From the NCBI GenBank assembly GCA_030623425.1, contig JAUXMA010000084.1, positions 1-6,706 of the forward strand: DNA of 6,706 bases, given 5' to 3'. Positions within the stretch are counted from its first letter, which is position 1, and every line of letters starts with the position of its first letter. A model generated the notes under the pieces. The model was not told where the DNA came from, did not search any database, and saw only the letters and a program-made list of their open reading frames with translations. A program made the translations under genes and the position numbers. The DNA comes from Rhodospirillaceae bacterium (GTDB taxonomy: Bacteria; Pseudomonadota; Alphaproteobacteria; Rhodospirillales; 2-02-FULL-58-16). Of this stretch, positions 6,448 through 6,706 are shown piece after piece.

Positions 6448-6549
6448 TGAAATTCGGTGACAGCAAACTAATTTCCGCCTTTCCGCTTGATTGCAAATGG
6501 CAAGGCTTGGAAATTAGTATGCAGTCACCGAATTAAATACCGAATTTCA
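6448..6549. repeat. Long imperfect inverted repeat, REP- or MITE-like element upstream of ccmG
   Basis: Bases 6451-6476 and 6509-6534 are inverted copies matching at 24 of 26 positions; the two mismatches face 6462 and 6466. Inside, GCCTT (6477-6481) can pair with AAGGC (6502-6506), lengthening the stem across a two-base bulge and leaving a loop of 20 bases containing TTGCAA. The outer motif ACCGAATT occurs again as a direct repeat (6527-6534 and 6539-6546, 12 bases apart). The outermost copy, ACCGAATTTCA (6539-6549), is an exact inverse of the left flank at 6448-6458. The element is much more AT-rich than the genes around it. It fills most of the gap between the ggt stop and ccmG and has no coding capacity. 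The arms resemble repeats I associate with IS200-like REP-associated transposases, but I cannot confirm this. An operator or a terminator for ggt are alternatives. Confidence 0.65.
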
Positions 6550-6555
6550 CATGCT

Positions 6556-6706
6556 TTAGACCGTCAGCGCGACGCCGCCCCGGCGCGGATCGCCGACGCC
6601 CTCGAAACGCCCTTGCCGGGGATCGAAACGTACGGAGTGGACGCCGCCGAAAAAAAGGTTCGTTTCCGGCCACAGCTTGTGACTGGGAAAGGCCTTGAGC
6701 AGGGCC
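6556..6706 (-). CDS. ggt: Gamma-glutamyltransferase, C-terminal fragment (runs off the window)
   Basis: The last 49 codons and TAA stop of a minus-strand gene whose start lies beyond the right edge. The visible peptide runs from ALLKAFPSHKLWPETNLFF through GGVHSVRFDPRQGRFEGVGDPRRGGVALTV. The NLFFGGVH segment and the GVGDPRRGG tail match the end of the small subunit of gamma-glutamyltransferases, the N-terminal-nucleophile enzymes that cleave or transfer the glutamyl group of glutathione and related compounds. The catalytic threonine and signal peptide are outside the window, so activity, location and subfamily cannot be judged. It points in the same direction as ccmG, 152 bases upstream of it, with the inverted repeat between them. 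Confidence 0.8.
   Translation of the reverse strand, partial: ALLKAFPSHKLWPETNLFFGGVHSVRFDPRQGRFEGVGDPRRGGVALTV

Noticed and set aside
6404..6496. N-terminal extension of ccmG to an upstream ATG at 6496
   Set aside because: The extra 31 residues would be encoded by the inverted repeat and lack a ribosome-binding site. The ATG at 6403 gives a normal CcmG with a proper membrane anchor.

Overview
The window is GC-rich, densely coded bacterial DNA, most likely from an alphaproteobacterium of the Rhodospirillales type. This rests on the alphaproteobacterial style of the phosphoglycerate kinase ([13 protein letters not shown] near the C-terminus), separate ccmG-ccmH-ccmI genes with CycY/CycL/CycH-like products, and a chemoreceptor whose remaining signalling-domain sequence resembles alphaproteobacterial receptors. 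The assignment is from motif recall, not a search.

Layout. Positions 1-44 hold a strong hairpin at the window edge. Two small minus-strand genes of unknown function follow (68-250, 60 aa; 393-617, 74 aa). A 236-base divergent intergenic region (618-853) contains two tandem hairpins, a palindrome, a perfect DnaA-box match and a perfect TATAAT box. These precede a plus-strand gene (854-3037) for a 727-residue membrane chemoreceptor-like protein. Its stop codon overlaps that of a convergent minus-strand cluster, which reads in transcription order ccmG, ccmH, ccmI, pgk (6403 down to 3034). Upstream of ccmG lies a long imperfect inverted repeat (6448-6549), then the last 49 codons of a gamma-glutamyltransferase gene that enters from the right edge.

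How the genes work together. CcmG, CcmH and CcmI form the thiol-redox and apocytochrome-handling end of System I cytochrome c maturation. CcmG and CcmH keep the CXXCH cysteines reduced, and CcmI holds the apocytochrome for the haem lyase CcmF. CcmF is not encoded in this window. The three ccm genes overlap or abut as expected for translational coupling, and pgk follows 45 bases later, so it may be co-transcribed. The receptor-like gene is a separate unit on the other strand.

I see no CRISPR array, phage, toxin-antitoxin or defence system and no complete mobile gene. The most unusual object is the receptor. It has a normal-looking two-transmembrane sensor and HAMP architecture and a full-length remnant of the signalling hairpin. 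Several of the most conserved residues of the CheA/CheW-contacting tip are replaced, and a long charged coiled coil has been inserted between HAMP and hairpin. The second is the inverted repeat upstream of ccmG, which looks like a small non-coding repeat element.
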